Shown here piece by piece: positions 1 to 9,510 of a DNA stretch of 64,000 nt; position 1 is the first letter of the stretch; each line of letters starts with the position of its first letter. A program made the position numbers and the translations under genes. This DNA comes from a bacterium (GTDB lineage: Bacteria > Spirochaetota > Leptospiria > Leptospirales > Leptonemataceae). Location: contig JANSYA010000004.1 of NCBI GenBank assembly GCA_024742665.1, positions 124,001-188,000 of the forward strand, written 5' to 3'. Below the pieces are notes generated by a model. It had not been told where the DNA came from. It was given only the letters and a program-made list of their open reading frames with translations, and ran no database searches.

Positions 1-2681
1 TGAATGCGGCGAGCCTGGGCCAGATCGAGTTCCAGTTCTTTTTCGCGGGCTTTCAATGAAAGCAAGTTGCGGATGATCGCCAGCAGCTCGCTTTCGTCGA
101 AGGGCTTCGGCAGATAAGCGTCGGCGCCGGCTTCATGCGCCTCCTGCTTGGTCTGATCGTCCGCCCGGGCGGTCAAAAGCAGAATCGGCACTGTGCGATA
201 GTCCGGATTCTTACGAATGCGGCCGATCATATCGATGCCGGACACGCGCGGTAACATCAAATCAGTGATAATTAAGTCTGGGCGAAAACCCGGCAGCGCT
301 TCCAGGCCCGCCTGGCCGTCGGCCGCTTCTCCGACCCGGTATCCCTGGCGGTCGAAGATCGTTCGCATATAGTCGCGCAGATCGTCGTTGTCCTCGACGA
401 TCAGAATCGCCCGGCCGCGCCCCCGGCGAGTGGCGGGCTGGCTGCTGACGGCGGGTACGGCCGGTTCGAAGTCCGCGTTGGTCAGAGCGAAGTCCGCCCG
501 GTGCGCCTCGCGAGAAATATGATCGGGCACGCTGCCGTCCGGCGCCGGCGGCAGCCAGAACCAAAATGTCGCGCCGCGGCCCTCTTCGGATTCGACGCCC
601 ACCCGGCCGTCGTGCAATTCAATCAGCTCTTTTACGAGACTCAGGCCCAGGCCGGAACCCGCCTGATCCTTGACCGGCGAAGGTCTGGAATAACCGAAAC
701 GCGTAAAGAGATGCGGGATCTGCTCGGCCGGCAGTCCCACGCCCGTATCGCGCACTTCGACGCGCGCGCCGCCGTGATCCCGCAGAACCCGCAGAGTCAC
801 CCGGCCGTCTTTCGCCGTGAATTTCAGCGAGTTGGAGAGATAATTATAGAGGCACTTATCAAGCATCTCCGGATCGACCAGAATCAAAGGCAAATCCGGT
901 TCGACTTCCGTGCTGAGCTGGATGCCGCGAATTCGGGCGTAAGGTTCGAAGGCGGAAGTTACCAGGCGCACGAATTCGTTTAATTCGATGGCCCGGGGTT
1001 TGATTTGCAGGCGGCCGGCGGCGATCTTTTGCAAATCGAGCAGTTGATCGACTAAGCGCTGCAGCCGGCGGGCGTTCGATAGAATCACCCGCTGGGTGTC
1101 CCGGCTGATGGCTTCGTCCCGGCGCTCGGCGGCTTCTAAAGGACTTTTAATTAAAGTTAAGGGAGTGCGAAATTCATGCGAAATATTCTGAAAGAAGGCG
1201 GTGCGACTCGCGTCGAGTTCCCGCAGCTTATCGTTGGCTTCGCGCAACTCCTGCATCTTTTTACCGACTTCGATTTGCAGCGTGCGCGAAGTCTTATCAG
1301 CGCTCTTGTAGGCCGCCGAAAAAATTCCGGCCTGGACCGCGGACTGACTGATGATAAAAAAGAAAAAGCCGTACTGCACGAGATCGATATTTCGATACAC
1401 GCTCAAATAGACCAGAGCGTCGTTGACCACGCCCAGCAGTACGACCAGGCAGCTGCCGATCGTCAGCAGGGCTCCCGGCCGGCCGCGGACGGCGGCAAAC
1501 CCGGTGGCGATGACGCTGTAAAAAACAACGGCGGCGATCAGTCCCAGATACACAGGCAGAACCCGGGTAACTTCCATTGTGGGACGCAGCAGGTTATGAA
1601 AGACGAAAAGCAGGCTGATGATCACAAGCGGCGGCAAAATCTTCGTCGGAAATTCGCGTTCGTAGCAGGCCTGCAAATAGGCGTAGTACGCCGCCGGCAT
1701 TAAAAACAAAGCGATCAACTGAAACTTCAGCACCTCGACGTAGTGGGCGTCCTCGCCCAAAAAGCGCTGAACCAGATCGTTATTCGTTCCGGTCCAGAGC
1801 AGAATGATGATGGCCAGCACGCCGAAGCGCCAGTGATTGCGCTCGTTGCGCTGAAAGTACCACAGTACAAGATGATAGACCGCGATAATCAAAGTCACGC
1901 CGGCCAGCACGAAAGACAGCAAATCCTTTTGAAACAGATGCGCGTTCAAACGCAGATGGGTGCCCATCAGGACCGGCAGTCGCGGTCCGCCGAGCGCCGT
2001 ATGAAAATTCGAAATCTGCCAGATCAATTCGCCGCTTTCGTAGCAGGCCGGACTCAAATCCGCGGCCACGGGCAAACGTCCGGGACGACTGGTTGATTCG
2101 TCGGAGCCGATGACGCCGTTCGCGAAAATCAAATCATCCCCGCAGTACAGGCGATAGGCAAGCCCCCACTGGCGCGTGGCCAAACGCAGGTCTTCGGGAA
2201 AATTCAAGCCGCCGTTCTTGCGAATGCGCAGACGCAGGGTCGCGTAGCCGCTCGAGTTCGTGTCGGATTCGGCCGCCGGCTGCTGCGCTTCAGAATTACG
2301 ATCGGAGCGTTTGGCGAGCGCCCGGAGCTTCGCCTCGTTCCAGACTTCCGGGACCGCAATATACGTCCGCTCGGCCGCCAGTTGATCGGCAAGCTCCGGA
2401 TTCGCAAAATCGGCCCGGGTATAAAAACGATTCCAGTAGAATTCCCACTCCCCGCTCAATCCCAGAATCGGATCGTTTTCGAAATCATAGCTGCCGAGTT
2501 CCAGCACGCCTTCACGAGCGATCGGGAGGGAATCGGAGCCGCAGCCCGCGGTTGCCAGCAGGCCGACGACCAGGCAACAAAATAGACCGAGTCGGCGGAT
2601 CTGAAATGGGAGCTTCCAGCCGGGCCGGGGATCGAGTGTTCTCGGCTGGAGCCGTATCCGGAGTGCGTCGGTCATCTGCAT
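1..2681 (-). CDS. Hybrid sensor histidine kinase with 7TMR-DISM-type sensor (3' end beyond window)
   Basis: Two-component hybrid kinase, read from 2681 (ATG; a second ATG lies two codons in) through the left edge. The N-terminus has a hydrophobic stretch ending in a possible lipobox (ATAGC). A region starting LSGEWEFYWNRFY follows, typical of the extracellular 7TMR-DISM sensor, and then a multi-helix membrane region (about 1300-2000). The DHp H-box is SHEFRTPLTLI with the phospho-acceptor His at about residue 502. The ATPase domain has GSGLGLSLVKELIELH. A receiver domain follows (ILIVEDNDD; LIITDLMLP with the phospho-Asp; PKPF with the Lys). Beyond the receiver the frame reads KARE..ELDLAQARRI, resembling the helical linker that precedes RsbU/SpoIIE-type phosphatases, so another output domain may follow outside the window. 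7TMR-DISM receptors are common in leptospires. Domain order is seen; ligand and target are unknown. Confidence 0.9.
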   Translation of the reverse strand, partial: MQMTDALRIRLQPRTLDPRPGWKLPFQIRRLGLFCCLVVGLLATAGCGSDSLPIAREGVLELGSYDFENDPILGLSGEWEFYWNRFYTRADFANPELADQLAAERTYIAVPEVWNEAKLRALAKRSDRNSEAQQPAAESDTNSSGYATLRLRIRKNGGLNFPEDLRLATRQWGLAYRLYCGDDLIFANGVIGSDESTSRPGRLPVAADLSPACYESGELIWQISNFHTALGGPRLPVLMGTHLRLNAHLFQKDLLSFVLAGVTLIIAVYHLVLWYFQRNERNHWRFGVLAIIILLWTGTNNDLVQRFLGEDAHYVEVLKFQLIALFLMPAAYYAYLQACYEREFPTKILPPLVIISLLFVFHNLLRPTMEVTRVLPVYLGLIAAVVFYSVIATGFAAVRGRPGALLTIGSCLVVLLGVVNDALVYLSVYRNIDLVQYGFFFFIISQSAVQAGIFSAAYKSADKTSRTLQIEVGKKMQELREANDKLRELDASRTAFFQNISHEFRTPLTLIKSPLEAAERRDEAISRDTQRVILSNARRLQRLVDQLLDLQKIAAGRLQIKPRAIELNEFVRLVTSAFEPYARIRGIQLSTEVEPDLPLILVDPEMLDKCLYNYLSNSLKFTAKDGRVTLRVLRDHGGARVEVRDTGVGLPAEQIPHLFTRFGYSRPSPVKDQAGSGLGLSLVKELIELHDGRVGVESEEGRGATFWFWLPPAPDGSVPDHISREAHRADFALTNADFEPAVPAVSSQPATRRGRGRAILIVEDNDDLRDYMRTIFDRQGYRVGEAADGQAGLEALPGFRPDLIITDLMLPRVSGIDMIGRIRKNPDYRTVPILLLTARADDQTKQEAHEAGADAYLPKPFDESELLAIIRNLLSLKAREKELELDLAQARRI

Positions 2682-2776
2682 CAGAGCGAAAAAGCTGGCC
2701 GCTCTGATATGAATACGGGGCCCGGAACTGTCCAGACGATTTTCCGTGTCACCCCGCTGGCGTTACGAATTCAGTT

Positions 2777-2986
2777 TCAGGCGAGTAAATTGATCTGAAA
2801 ATTATCGAGCGGGCTGGAAGCGGTGTCCGCGCCGACTGTACGCAGATCCGTATCCGCCTGGCGCGCAATATTGGATTCCGTGAGCAGCTGAGTCGGAGCC
2901 GGCATATTTCGCACGGTCAGCGCGCTCTGACTCATTTGATTGCTGGCGGTGTTGTTTTGTGCGGCGGCGTTGATTTCTCTGAGCAT
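2777..2986 (-). CDS. Small hypothetical protein (69 aa)
   Basis: Short ORF just upstream of the hybrid kinase on the same strand. It starts at ATG 2986 with a GGAG about 10 bases upstream, and a TATAAT-like box lies only a few bases before that. The product is polar and rich in Asn, Ala, Thr and Gln, with no signal peptide, membrane segment or motif that I recognise. The ribosome site and the -10-like box argue for a real gene; the biased low-complexity composition argues for caution. No function can be proposed. Confidence 0.45.
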   Translation of the reverse strand: MLREINAAAQNNTASNQMSQSALTVRNMPAPTQLLTESNIARQADTDLRTVGADTASSPLDNFQINLLA

Positions 2987-3364
2987 GACCCTACTCCATT
3001 ATAATGTAGAAACTAAGTGCAAGAGCGATCGAAGGATCGCGGCGCCGAATCCGGCTGAGATCTCAAATACATCGATTTTCAGAGAAGATTCAAGGACTTT
3101 TCCCGCGAAACCGTAAAATCCCGACAAATCATCGATTTCAGCAGCTCATAGAATCCTGACAATGCTTTGACAGCCTGCACGCCTGAAATTTCCTGGTAGG
3201 TAGCGGTTTCGACCCGTCGGAAACCGCCTCCGTATTTCAACTGAAGTTTCGGGGAAAATCGCTCTATGGCTCCTCCTGGAAGGTCGATGGGAAGTACAGG
3301 GACGCCCTGTAAAACAAACAGATCGCGTCCAATTCCCACTCCTGACCACAAACGAAGTCACCTC
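2987..3364. other. Intergenic region between small ORF and serine hydrolase
   Basis: Divergent spacer of about 380 bases, less GC-rich than the flanking genes. Its left end holds the promoter-like TATAAT of the minus-strand small ORF. A minus-strand open frame of 90 codons (3351 to 3079, TTG start) is present; its codon use is unlike the neighbours and it has no clear ribosome site, so I do not call it. No RNA gene or repeat is visible. Confidence 0.5.
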
Positions 3365-4771
3365 ATGAAAGTTTACGTCTTTAACGGCGGTCCCGCAGCA
3401 ATGCCGGCCCCCTCTTCTCGCTCTCGACTCAAGAAATTCGGACGACTCACGCTCGCTGCCGCGGTGCTGGCCCTGCTGGTCTGGCCGCCGTTTATTGTCC
3501 TCGGCGAGCATATCGCGCCTGGCGCTCCGATTGCCGGGCGCGGCGCAGTCGTCCTGCCCTGGGAGTACCTGAGCGCCGAGTACGTCAAGAATCGCGGCGT
3601 CGGCAGCTCCGCCGCTGAGATTCAGAATCTGGCGGAATGGCTGATCGGCGCCTACACCGGTCCCCGAAAAATGACGGCCGCTGCATCCGCCGCAGGTGGC
3701 GACACCGGTCCCAACGCAATCAATGACGCCAATTCGGTAAACAGCGCGCCGGTCGTGCCCCGCCCGGGCGATCTGCGGCGCTTTCACAAAGCCGAGCAGA
3801 GCCTGGCCGGCTATCTAAATCATACGGCCGGCTCCCACAGTCTGCCGAACCTGGCCTTTGGAATCTATCGCGATAGCACGCCCGTATTTCTACGGGCGCA
3901 GGGTTTCAGCAACCAAACCCGGCGGCCGATCGCGTCGGTGACGAAGACTTTTACCGCGGTTGCGATTCTGAAGCTGATCGAACGCGGAAAGATTCGCAAG
4001 CTGGACGATCCTATCGGCGACTATTTACCGGAATTGAATCTGGCGAAAGCGCCGGCCGGTGGAACCCCCGTCACGATCCGACACCTGCTGCAGCAAAACT
4101 CGGGCATTCCCTACGGATCGTCTCGCGCCGGCCAGACGGTCGTCAGTCCGACTCGCAAATTCTCCTATTATATTCCGCCGCAGTACCGCGCGGCCGGCGA
4201 AAGCTTCGCCTATTCGAACCACAACTACTACGTGCTCGCGCTGCTGATTGAAACCGTCAGCGGTCAGAGCTATCCGGAGTTCGTCACCGAAGCGATTCTA
4301 AAGCGCGCCGGCATGCACGACTCCCGCGTATCGGCGACTTCGGCCGGCGCATCCGGCGTCGCGAGCAGCGTGGCTGATCTTTCGCGCTTCGCCGCGGCGC
4401 TCTACAATCGCTCGAATCCGATTCGCCTGCTGCGTCAGCGTTCCGTCGACGAGATGATGGCCGTGCCGGATTATATCGAAACGAATCCGAATATGATGTA
4501 CTACGGTCTCGGCGTTCGCGTGCAATATTACGACGGCGAACCGGCCGAAGTCTATCATACGGGTATCTGGACCGGCATCTTCGCCGAGCTGCGCTACTTC
4601 CCGGCTCGCCGGGCGGCTCTGATTCATCTCGGCAATCCGCCGAATTTTCGTGCGCGCCGCGTGAACGAGTACCGCGCCGGCTCCGTTCGCATGACCGCCG
4701 ACTATCTGCGGCGACTGGACGAACTGCTGAACAGCGTGGAGATTCCGGCGCTGGCGAACGTCGACAGCTGA
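3365..4771 (+). CDS. Beta-lactamase-family serine hydrolase (class C / PBP-like), membrane-anchored
   Basis: Serine beta-lactamase/DD-peptidase fold protein, probably periplasmic. A single hydrophobic helix near the N-terminus (LTLAAAVLALLVWPPFIVL) acts as signal or anchor. The catalytic motifs are present in order: SVTK (SxxK, about residue 190), YSN (YxN, about 281) and HTG (about 397). The family includes class C beta-lactamases, DD-carboxypeptidases and esterases, so the substrate is open; the distance from the dcw cluster gives no hint. The frame is open further upstream to 3266, but that extension is proline- and arginine-rich and precedes the hydrophobic helix awkwardly. I prefer the ATG at 3365, although its ribosome site is weak; another ATG lies at 3401. 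Confidence 0.85.
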   Translation: MKVYVFNGGPAAMPAPSSRSRLKKFGRLTLAAAVLALLVWPPFIVLGEHIAPGAPIAGRGAVVLPWEYLSAEYVKNRGVGSSAAEIQNLAEWLIGAYTGPRKMTAAASAAGGDTGPNAINDANSVNSAPVVPRPGDLRRFHKAEQSLAGYLNHTAGSHSLPNLAFGIYRDSTPVFLRAQGFSNQTRRPIASVTKTFTAVAILKLIERGKIRKLDDPIGDYLPELNLAKAPAGGTPVTIRHLLQQNSGIPYGSSRAGQTVVSPTRKFSYYIPPQYRAAGESFAYSNHNYYVLALLIETVSGQSYPEFVTEAILKRAGMHDSRVSATSAGASGVASSVADLSRFAAALYNRSNPIRLLRQRSVDEMMAVPDYIETNPNMMYYGLGVRVQYYDGEPAEVYHTGIWTGIFAELRYFPARRAALIHLGNPPNFRARRVNEYRAGSVRMTADYLRRLDELLNSVEIPALANVDS

Positions 4772-4810
4772 GACCTGCCATCCGCGAAATCCGTGGCCCG
4801 TCGCTGTAAG

Positions 4811-6193
4811 CTATTTCGTTTTCTTGTTCAGGTTCGGGCGTTCGTGCCTGGTTTCCGAGAGCTCGGTTTTATCCAGGGCGACCTCGCCGTTCGCGAATCT
4901 GCGTTCGTAGAGCATCGTTCGTTTTTCAGCCAGCCACACGGTGTTGTCGCCGATGCTGGTGCTGTCGTCGAATTCCGGCGCGAACCAGGGGTTGCGTTCC
5001 AGATCGCGCACGGCCAGGATCAAATGCGAAAGCCCGGGCCCGTAGTTGTAACCGTAGCTGAAGGGCAAACGTTCGGGGGAGCGTTCTTTTAGTTCAACGA
5101 AGAGATCCGGTTGAAAGCGCGACTTAAACAACGGAACCGGCCGGCGATACACGCCGAAGAGATCAAGCTTCCAGCGCGCGTTGTTTAGATAGTGGAAAGG
5201 AACTCCGGAAGAATCCGTGAGAATGCAGTTGCTGCGACCGAGGATGGTATCGCGCATGCCGTCGAAACTCGGACGATACATTAAGTACGATGCAGCCTTC
5301 AGTTTCGTTACGATCGCACGGCGGCCGTTCAGGAATTTTTTGACGTTATCGCCATAGGCGCTGTCCGCCAGGTTGATGGCGAAGTACGTCACCTGCTGGA
5401 TCTTCCCGCCGGGCTTGCGAAAAAAATAGGTCACACCCGTGGGCGGGCCCTTGATTTCACCCTGAGCCTTGAGCACCGCGTGTTCGCGAATGCTGCCGTC
5501 TGAGGCAATCACCACCGGAAAGCCGTTCAGCACTTCGTATTCGAGATTGCCGAGAAAGAAGAGCAGCAGTCCCGCCACGCCGCTGTAGTTATTCTGACCG
5601 ACTTCGACCGCCATGTCGATGGTCTTGAAAAAATTGCGACCGAGCACGGCGCCGACCGCCTGCAGCACTGGATTCAGTTTGCGCGCTTCGCCGTTTTTGT
5701 TTTTGAGATTGGGAGCCGGGATCGGACCGACCGTTTCCAGACCGAACATCACGTAGGTCGGCGCATCGGGAAAGAGCGAGACCGCGTGAGTGATATCGGG
5801 ACCGGAAAAGGGATAGAATACATTCGGACCGCAGCCGCGATCCTTCAGCTCTGGATTCCAGGCGCGCATGGCCTGCAGGTGATTCGTTTCGTAGCGCTCC
5901 CAGGCGGTGCGCACCCGCTTGCGGTAGGACTGGTAGCTCGCCCCGGTCGTCAGCGGATGCAGCTTCGCGTCGGGTGCCAGCTCCCGCCCGGCGATGAAGC
6001 GCGCGAGCTCGGCGAAGTGCGGATCGGCTGCGACATCCCGAACGAGACCGGCCGGCAGCCCTGGATCTTCGGCCGTGCCCTTCGAAAGGGACGGATCGAC
6101 AGTGGGACCGCAGTGAAACAATATCGCCGTCGCGGCCAGCAAGGCCAGCAGCAGTCGCGCTTTAGTTTTAGAAGAATTCCGGTCGGGGTTCAT
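4811..6193 (-). CDS. Lipoprotein of unknown function (460 aa)
   Basis: Begins with a basic stretch, a hydrophobic core and a probable lipobox ending in Cys (AILFHC followed by GPTVD), so the product is likely a lipoprotein. An AAGGA about 9 bases before ATG 6193 supports the start. The mature part is about 430 residues with mixed alpha/beta character and few Cys; features include FYPFSGPDITHAVSLFPD near the first third and many Arg/Asp-rich segments in the C-terminal third. I do not recognise the family. It is the last gene of a minus-strand run after ruvC-ruvA, the permease and the alpha/beta hydrolase, 42 bases from the latter, and converges with the serine hydrolase. Confidence 0.75.
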   Translation of the reverse strand: MNPDRNSSKTKARLLLALLAATAILFHCGPTVDPSLSKGTAEDPGLPAGLVRDVAADPHFAELARFIAGRELAPDAKLHPLTTGASYQSYRKRVRTAWERYETNHLQAMRAWNPELKDRGCGPNVFYPFSGPDITHAVSLFPDAPTYVMFGLETVGPIPAPNLKNKNGEARKLNPVLQAVGAVLGRNFFKTIDMAVEVGQNNYSGVAGLLLFFLGNLEYEVLNGFPVVIASDGSIREHAVLKAQGEIKGPPTGVTYFFRKPGGKIQQVTYFAINLADSAYGDNVKKFLNGRRAIVTKLKAASYLMYRPSFDGMRDTILGRSNCILTDSSGVPFHYLNNARWKLDLFGVYRRPVPLFKSRFQPDLFVELKERSPERLPFSYGYNYGPGLSHLILAVRDLERNPWFAPEFDDSTSIGDNTVWLAEKRTMLYERRFANGEVALDKTELSETRHERPNLNKKTK

Positions 6194-6235
6194 GAATCAC
6201 TGTCCTTGGGTTTTTGATCAGGTTTCGCGATCAGA

Positions 6236-7129
6236 TTATTTATTCAGATATTTTTTGAAGAATGCAAACGAAGGCGCCGTCTGGGCGCTCCAGAAAGCGA
6301 AATCGTGTCCGGCGGCCGGCGTTTCCAGAACCACGTCCAGTTCCGGCTGCGCCGCCTGCAGCCGTTCGTACAGCTTTTGCGAATGCACTAAAGGCACGAT
6401 GCGGTCCGCGGTTCCGTGAGCCAGATATATTGGCGTGCGCCAGTCTGCCGCCCGTCGGCCGGGATTGTCGACTGTTTCCCAGCGCTCGCGAAATGCGGGG
6501 TACGGACCATAGTGGCCCGCCATCAGTCGGTCGCCGGTCTGCAGCGTCTGGTCGAAGTCGCCCGAAAGCGCGGACGCCGCGCGGATCAGCTCCGGCCGCG
6601 CCAGAGCGATTAAGGCGACGCCCCGCCCGCCGGTCGAGAGGCCGAGTAAGAAATTCGCTTCGACGTCGGTGAACACGCCCTGGCTCTGTAAATACGGCAG
6701 CAGATCATCAAGTACCCAGGCAAGCCCCGCCTGCTCGGGATGCCACCGGGCGCCGGTTTCGGGAAAATAGCGCGACGCATAGATCGATCGACCCATCTCC
6801 GGGCAAATCAGGCGCAGGCCCAGACGATCGGCCTCTGCTTTGATCGGCGTTTCGTTTAGCCAGCGCTTGCGGTTGTACTTCCAACCCGGCAGGACCAGCA
6901 CGTTGCCGCGAATCGTCGGCGCATTCGCGTCCGCGCCGGAATCGCTTTCGCCGCTCGACCCCGGAGTATAAATCGTAACGTCAACGCCGCGAACCTGGCG
7001 TTCGACCTGGCCGCGAGGAATCAAAACCGGAGCCGCCTGGCGCTGGACCTGGGCGCCGCCGTCGCTGCACGCGACTCCCGGGTTCAGCGTCAGGCAGACC
7101 AGCGCCGCCGCGCAGGCGACGCGCCGCAT
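6236..7129 (-). CDS. Secreted alpha/beta hydrolase (esterase-like)
   Basis: Alpha/beta-hydrolase fold enzyme of about 297 residues. The N-terminus is a signal peptide, possibly with a lipobox (GVAC then SDGG). The nucleophile elbow is GLSTGG (Ser near residue 162). The acid is probably the Asp of HGTADRIVP (about 241), and the catalytic His that of AGHDFAF (about 273). The nucleophile and the C-terminal Asp/His block resemble the esterase D / feruloyl esterase branch, but the substrate cannot be read from the sequence. It lies 65 bases after the permease and 42 before the lipoprotein gene, so all three may be co-transcribed. Confidence 0.8.
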   Translation of the reverse strand: MRRVACAAALVCLTLNPGVACSDGGAQVQRQAAPVLIPRGQVERQVRGVDVTIYTPGSSGESDSGADANAPTIRGNVLVLPGWKYNRKRWLNETPIKAEADRLGLRLICPEMGRSIYASRYFPETGARWHPEQAGLAWVLDDLLPYLQSQGVFTDVEANFLLGLSTGGRGVALIALARPELIRAASALSGDFDQTLQTGDRLMAGHYGPYPAFRERWETVDNPGRRAADWRTPIYLAHGTADRIVPLVHSQKLYERLQAAQPELDVVLETPAAGHDFAFWSAQTAPSFAFFKKYLNK

Positions 7130-7194
7130 TCCAGCAGGGGTCAGCGAGAAGTCAGTCGAAGTCTTCAGTGGTTTGCTCCTGGCGGGCCGGGCGT

Positions 7195-8760
7195 TCAGCT
7201 TTGATCGTCTTTGCGGGCCCCGCCCAGTCGACGCCAGACATAGTAGACGACGAAACCGAATAACGCGACGAGCAGTCCCAGCATAGCCTGGTCGGCGCCG
7301 TTGTCTTTGTATAGAATCGTACCGACCAGAATGCCCGCGGTCGCCAGCACGTAAAAGGCCGGAAAGTACGGATAGCCGAGCGCGCGAATCAGCGGCCCTT
7401 TGGTTTCCATGCGGGCGATCTCGTGGTCTTTGCCGTGACGCCAGCGCAAAACGAATACCGAGCTGATCGTCATCATCGAAAGAAAGACCATCATCAGAGT
7501 GGTCAGACTCAGGATCGTATTAAAGTCCAGAAAGATTACGACCAGACCGCAGGCCCACAGTCCCTGGGCCCACAGACTCCAGGAAGGCGTGCCGAATTTC
7601 GGATGCAGATGCTTCGCCTGGGAAAAGAAGATGCCGTCCCGGGCCATGGCCAGATACACCCGGCTGCCGGCCAGGATGGTCGTATTCAGCGTGCCCAGAA
7701 TCAAAAAGGCGATCACGACGCTCATCCAGACCTTCGCCGAATCTCCGAAGATCACCCCCATCACCCGCGCCGATAAATCGCCGGGATTGGGGCCGAGCAT
7801 TTCGCTGAAGGGAATCGTCGCGAGCAAAACGGTACAGAACAGAAAGTATACGATGGCGACCGCGCCCAGGCCGATGATCATCGACAGCGGAATGACGCGC
7901 TGCGGATCTTTGATGTCTTCGGCCAGATAGAGCGTCACGTTCCAGCCGGTGTAGGTGAAAAATACGGGGATCATCGCCGCGGCGAATACCCCCGGCCCCG
8001 GCATGCCGCTCGACCCGTGAAAGCTGAGATTCGCTTCGAGGGTGTGGAGCATCGTCGGATCTAAAAAGAGGCCGTTCAACAGAATGATAAAACCGGCCAC
8101 AACCAGAAAGATGACCGGCGCGACGGTCACGATCTTCTGTAATAGCAGACTGTTCGACAGACCGCGAATATTGAGCGTGGTCAAAGACAGAATCAAAACG
8201 CAGGCGACCAGATGTTCGCGCCGTAGTCGGTACTTGAATTCCTCGAAATCGATCAGACCGAATAAAGACCAGGCCGGCAGGTCAAACGATAGCATCACCG
8301 TTTGCAGCCACCCGTCGCCCCCCAGAATCGTTGGCCCGTTGTAGTGCACGACGGCGAAGGCCATCACCGCGATCGAACCGGTATATGTAAAAATCAGACT
8401 GAGATAGCCGTACAAAAAACCCCAGGGTAGTCCGTACGTTTTGCGTAGAAAGACATAGTCCCCGCCGGCGTGGGGCATCATGATTCCCAGCTCGGCGGAA
8501 GACATGGCACCGGCCAGCGCGACGATCGCACCGATCAGCCACATGGCCAGAAAGATCCAGGGTTCCTGGGTGGTGCGGGCGACTTCCACAGGGGTAATGA
8601 AAATACCGACCCCGATGATATTGCCCAGAATGATAAAGGTCGCGTCCGCGACTCCGACCCGGCGGCGTAGTTCGTTGCTTTGATTCACGTAGGCGGACAC
8701 ATTCGAATCAAGCGGCAGATTGAAAAGCAAAACACGGCTTTTCCCCGGCCTTCCCGGCAT
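7195..8760 (-). CDS. APC-superfamily amino-acid permease
   Basis: Integral membrane transporter of the amino acid-polyamine-organocation superfamily, with about 12 hydrophobic segments across about 520 residues. The first helix carries the family signature FIILGNIIGVGIFI (unwound G-[S/I]-G-I-F type), followed by ALAGAMSSAELGIMMPHAGG, typical of substrate-binding TM1-TM2 in APC proteins. It probably exchanges or imports amino acids; the substrate is unknown. The frame is open back to a TTG at 8841, four bases past the ruvA stop; I chose ATG 8760 because it lies closer to the first helix. The position directly after ruvA suggests read-through transcription. Confidence 0.85.
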   Translation of the reverse strand: MPGRPGKSRVLLFNLPLDSNVSAYVNQSNELRRRVGVADATFIILGNIIGVGIFITPVEVARTTQEPWIFLAMWLIGAIVALAGAMSSAELGIMMPHAGGDYVFLRKTYGLPWGFLYGYLSLIFTYTGSIAVMAFAVVHYNGPTILGGDGWLQTVMLSFDLPAWSLFGLIDFEEFKYRLRREHLVACVLILSLTTLNIRGLSNSLLLQKIVTVAPVIFLVVAGFIILLNGLFLDPTMLHTLEANLSFHGSSGMPGPGVFAAAMIPVFFTYTGWNVTLYLAEDIKDPQRVIPLSMIIGLGAVAIVYFLFCTVLLATIPFSEMLGPNPGDLSARVMGVIFGDSAKVWMSVVIAFLILGTLNTTILAGSRVYLAMARDGIFFSQAKHLHPKFGTPSWSLWAQGLWACGLVVIFLDFNTILSLTTLMMVFLSMMTISSVFVLRWRHGKDHEIARMETKGPLIRALGYPYFPAFYVLATAGILVGTILYKDNGADQAMLGLLVALFGFVVYYVWRRLGGARKDDQS

Positions 8761-8844
8761 GCATTCCACAGATCGGGCAATCGCGAACGCGTTCGGGGCA
8801 ATGGCCTGCGGACGGGGCGAAGGCCTCCGCGAATTGAGCAAATC

Positions 8845-9510
8845 TCAGAGAATGCGCAGGGCCCGTTCAATCCAGGCCGACGCGTTCCACTCGGAGGGAT
8901 CCTCATCGGCATCGGCGCCTTTCTTACGCAGCTTTTCGATCGCGCCGGCCGCCTCGCTCTCTTTATAGCCCAGTTGCACCAGGGCCTGCATGGCCAGATC
9001 TTCCTGTTCCGACAGATCGGCGATGACCAGTGCGGTTTTGCCTTTGCCGCGCCCCGCCCCCGATTCCGCGCTCCCGTCGCCGGCCTGCAATAGCTTCGCC
9101 CACCTGTCTTTGCGCCGGCTGACCTCGAAAACCAGAGTTTCGGCGGTCGCCTTACCGACCCGGGGAATATGACACAGAGCTTTGACATCTTTGCGCACAC
9201 ACAGGTCGAGAAACTGCGCCGGTTCCAGGTGGCTCATCAGACTCAGGGCGAGCCCCGTCCCGAGTCCCTTTACGGTCTGCAGGGCGATGAAAAATTCGCG
9301 CTGGGCGGCGGCCTGGAAGCCGAACAGGCGTTGATCGCTGTCGGTAATGTGATGATAGATCCGCAGACTGGTCTCGCTGCCGATCCCCTGCATCTGCAGG
9401 ACGGACTGCACGCTCAGGGGCACGTGCACTTCGTATTCAACGCCCTGCACGTCCAGATACACCCGCGCCGCGCCGAAGCGCTGGATCTTGCCTCGCAGCC
9501 CGGCGATCAT
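8845..9510 (-). CDS. ruvA: Holliday junction branch-migration protein RuvA
   Basis: RuvA tetramers bind four-way DNA junctions and load the RuvB motor during recombinational repair. The N-terminal OB domain starts MIAGLRGKIQRFG and has the typical GVEYEVHVPLS strand. The central helix-hairpin-helix motifs are visible (LQTVKGLGTGLALSLMS; LCHIPRVGKATAETLVFE). The C-terminal third (from about residue 165) is the small domain that contacts RuvB (EDLAMQALVQLGYKESEA). Length 221 is normal to slightly long. The start overlaps the ruvC stop by four bases (ATGA), so the two are translationally coupled. No ruvB is present in the window. Confidence 0.96.
   Translation of the reverse strand: MIAGLRGKIQRFGAARVYLDVQGVEYEVHVPLSVQSVLQMQGIGSETSLRIYHHITDSDQRLFGFQAAAQREFFIALQTVKGLGTGLALSLMSHLEPAQFLDLCVRKDVKALCHIPRVGKATAETLVFEVSRRKDRWAKLLQAGDGSAESGAGRGKGKTALVIADLSEQEDLAMQALVQLGYKESEAAGAIEKLRKKGADADEDPSEWNASAWIERALRIL

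Noticed and set aside
3079..3351. Minus-strand 90-codon frame upstream of the small ORF
   Set aside because: TTG start, no clear ribosome site, codon use unlike neighbours and no recognisable family; mentioned only within the intergenic entry.
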